From Fundicoccus_A sp052115865 (lineage in GTDB: Bacteria > Bacillota > Bacilli > Lactobacillales > Aerococcaceae), in NCBI RefSeq assembly GCF_052115865.1, contig NZ_JBQKME010000001.1:496001-560000 (forward strand): a stretch of 64,000 nucleotides of DNA. The letters run 5' to 3'. The translations under genes and the position numbers were made by a program. Under the pieces are notes generated by a model that was given only the letters and a program-made list of their open reading frames with translations, was not told the DNA's origin and ran no database searches. Positions 62,821 to 64,000 of this stretch are shown in pieces. How positions within the stretch are numbered: position 1 is the stretch's first letter; each line of letters starts with the position of its first letter.

Positions 62821-63093
62821 ATCGGTCATTTTGAAGGCTATCATAAGTAGATCGCTAGTAATCATGGCGACCCGCGTCATTGGTTTTTCAAACATGGCAA
62901 GACAATGGAGACATTCCGAGCGGATGTGAAGAAGGAATTAGCGAAAGGAACATCGACATCTAAACCATCAACTGGCGGTAAGAAATTATATCGTGTGCAG
63001 ATTGGAGCTTATAGTGTTAAAAAAAATGCAGATAAGCAACTGAAAAAAGCAAAGAAGGCTGGTTTTAAAGATGCGTTTGTGAAGTATGAGTAG
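62821..63093 (+). pseudogene. Endolysin relic with C-terminal SPOR-like domain
   Basis: One frame reads IGHFEGYHK-stop-IASNHGDPRHWFFKHGKTMETFRADVKKEL, the end of an amidase-type lysin, then a linker and KLYRVQIGAYSVKKNADKQL...FVKYE, a short SPOR-like domain. TAG lies at 62848-62850 and most of the catalytic domain is missing. It may derive from a second phage-like element. Confidence 0.65.
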
Positions 63094-63094
63094 A

Positions 63095-63135
63095 TAAAAA
63101 CAACCGAAGAGTAGTTAAACTCTTCGGTTGTAACT
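63095..63135. terminator. Perfect 13-bp hairpin after the lysin relic
   Basis: ACAACCGAAGAGT and ACTCTTCGGTTGT pair perfectly around a 6-base loop. An A5 run precedes it, giving a T run for minus-strand transcripts from the genes to the right. Confidence 0.75.
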
Positions 63136-63175
63136 TAAATGACTATTTGTTCTTCCACAATCGTGCCCGATTGCT

Positions 63176-63304
63176 TTACAAGATATAAATCGCAACGAAC
63201 AAAACAAATGCAGATACAAGAAAAAGATTAAAAGCATCTGCTTTTCGTTTCCTGAATTCAGTAATTCCCATCACAATAAACATTAGTCCCATTGATAGAA
63301 ACAT
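63176..63304 (-). CDS. Small membrane protein, DUF3953-like
   Basis: 42 residues: MFLSMGLMFIVMGITEFRKRKADAF then LFLVSAFVLFVAIYIL, two membrane segments around a basic loop. This pattern is that of DUF3953 proteins, which are usually somewhat longer, so it may be N-terminally shortened. Confidence 0.45.
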   Translation of the reverse strand: MFLSMGLMFIVMGITEFRKRKADAFNLFLVSAFVLFVAIYIL

Positions 63305-63323
63305 TATATGAAGATTAACGAAA

Positions 63324-63455
63324 TTACTTTCTCTTTTTCATCACTTCAGCTAATGACTTGGAATTTATACCATCTTCCGCACTTAGCTTTTCAATAATGT
63401 TGTGATAATCTGCTTCATTATTTAAAAATTTTTTGAAATATACATATAAATCCAC
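63324..63455 (-). CDS. Small hypothetical protein
   Basis: 43 residues from a GTG start after TTGGAAAGG: VDLYVYFKKFLNNEADYHNI and then a Lys-rich end. It is in tandem with the membrane protein 20 bases downstream and 13 bases after the acetyltransferase stop, so the three look like one operon. Confidence 0.4.
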   Translation of the reverse strand: MDLYVYFKKFLNNEADYHNIIEKLSAEDGINSKSLAEVMKKRK

Positions 63456-63468
63456 CTTTCCAATAGGG

Positions 63469-63987
63469 TTATACGAGTGTTTTACTCATGATCAAATCTG
63501 TTTGCTCTTCATCACCCATAAAAAAGGAGTGGGTTCCGATTTTAATAAATCCCATTTTCTTATAAAAGGAAATAGCATTTTCATTCTTTTCCCATACACC
63601 TAACCAGATTTTCTTTTTATTATGTTCCTTCGTAACTTCCAATGCTTTATTAAACAGAACTATACCAAGTCCATGTCTTTGAAATTTATTCTTAATATAA
63701 ATCCTTTCGATTTCAAGTGAATCATGGCCCATTTCTTCAGACTGAGCATCATTGATATTGATTTTTAAATATCCAGCGACTTCATTTTTAAAATAAACAA
63801 AATAAAACTCTGAAGAAATATTGGATAATTCATTTTCTAATTGTTCAAGGTTAAATGCCCTTTCCAAATAGGACTTCATATTTTCAGGTGAATTCTGATC
63901 TTTAAATGTTGCATTGAATGTTTCTATACTTATTCCTTGAAGTGCTTGTAAATCCTCAACCATGCACTTTTTCGTTCTTATCGTCAT
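63469..63987 (-). CDS. GNAT N-acetyltransferase (PaiA/spermidine-type)
   Basis: 172 residues. LEIERIYIKNKFQRHGLGIVLFNKAL holds the acetyl-CoA loop (QRHGLG) and IWLGVWEKNENAISFYKKMGFIKIG is the diagnostic end of PaiA-like polyamine acetyltransferases. The start region TIRTKKCMVEDLQALQ is typical. The substrate is probably spermidine or another amine; not proven. Confidence 0.82.
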   Translation of the reverse strand: MTIRTKKCMVEDLQALQGISIETFNATFKDQNSPENMKSYLERAFNLEQLENELSNISSEFYFVYFKNEVAGYLKININDAQSEEMGHDSLEIERIYIKNKFQRHGLGIVLFNKALEVTKEHNKKKIWLGVWEKNENAISFYKKMGFIKIGTHSFFMGDEEQTDLIMSKTLV

Positions 63988-64000
63988 GTTACTTTTTCGC

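Noticed and set aside
1..64000. tRNA or rRNA genes
   Set aside because: I saw no cloverleaf with a conserved T-loop or any rRNA-like stretch by eye; a covariance search would be needed to exclude one fully.

Overview
The window is low-GC Gram-positive DNA, most likely from Lactobacillales (Aerococcaceae or Carnobacteriaceae would fit). The evidence is AGGAGG-type ribosome sites, AT-rich intergenic DNA, HK97-type phage genes, Firmicutes-type macrolide resistance genes (mef(A)/msr(D), erm) and several galactosidase families. It reads as accessory DNA: a chain of elements and relics that all used one chromosomal target.

The organising feature is the target itself. Eight short same-strand segments, near 16.83, 23.14, 24.01, 25.69, 43.74, 46.88, 58.83 and 62.69 kb, encode variants of the peptide HVE(T/C)VVLM. 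This is the C-terminal end of the 23S rRNA uracil-C5 methyltransferase gene rlmD/rumA, a known insertion site for serine-recombinase elements. Five other segments encode the residues just upstream (V-D-M/I-F-P-H-T), placed about 100 to 500 bp before a right half. The window is therefore cut into cargo blocks bounded by rumA half-sites, beside one intact and several broken serine recombinases.

Layout. 0-10.5 kb: phage-like module (metK end, DNA methyltransferase, small phage proteins, terminase large subunit, portal, protease, capsid, two connectors, holin, endolysin) with no tail genes. 10.6-14.4 kb: a small gene and an intact operon of three serine recombinases. 14.7-16.8 kb: truncated AlbA_2 gene, an erm gene with an amber codon, and an acetyltransferase. 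16.8-23.1 kb: recombinase pseudogene, the attenuated mef(A)-msr(D) unit (mef broken by one ochre codon, msr intact, both leader peptides present), GrpB protein, and a broken streptogramin acetyltransferase. 23.1-25.7 kb: two single-gene blocks (P-loop kinase; AraC-GyrI regulator). 25.7-43.7 kb: TetR regulator with operator, esterase, an esterase-GH2 fusion, GH30, GH35 and GH42 enzymes for beta-galactoside breakdown, a DUF5067 protein, a broken flavin oxidoreductase, an IS30 element, and an IS-truncated gene followed by an unknown two-gene operon. 43.7-48.3 kb: recombinase relics, two unknown small genes, and an IS66 relic. 48.5-56.2 kb: a four-gene minus-strand operon coding for an FtsK/EssC-like ATPase, a membrane protein with a degenerate ATPase-like end, a helical LXG-like protein, and a large protein with the same N-terminal domain plus an HEMGH metalloprotease motif. 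56.4-58.7 kb: IS relic, broken two-component system, small membrane proteins. 58.8-62.7 kb: TetR regulator and ABC-2 exporter. 62.7-64 kb: endolysin relic, two small proteins and a GNAT acetyltransferase.

The best candidates for something undescribed are the FtsK-driven secretion-like operon at 48.5-56.2 kb, the tail-less capsid module (possibly a capsid-forming satellite), the rumA half-site array that separates single-gene cargos in an integron-like way, and the two-gene operon with a glycine-rich membrane protein at 41-43.5 kb. Many genes carry a single nonsense codon in an otherwise intact frame. All functions are inferred from reading the sequence; no database search was run.
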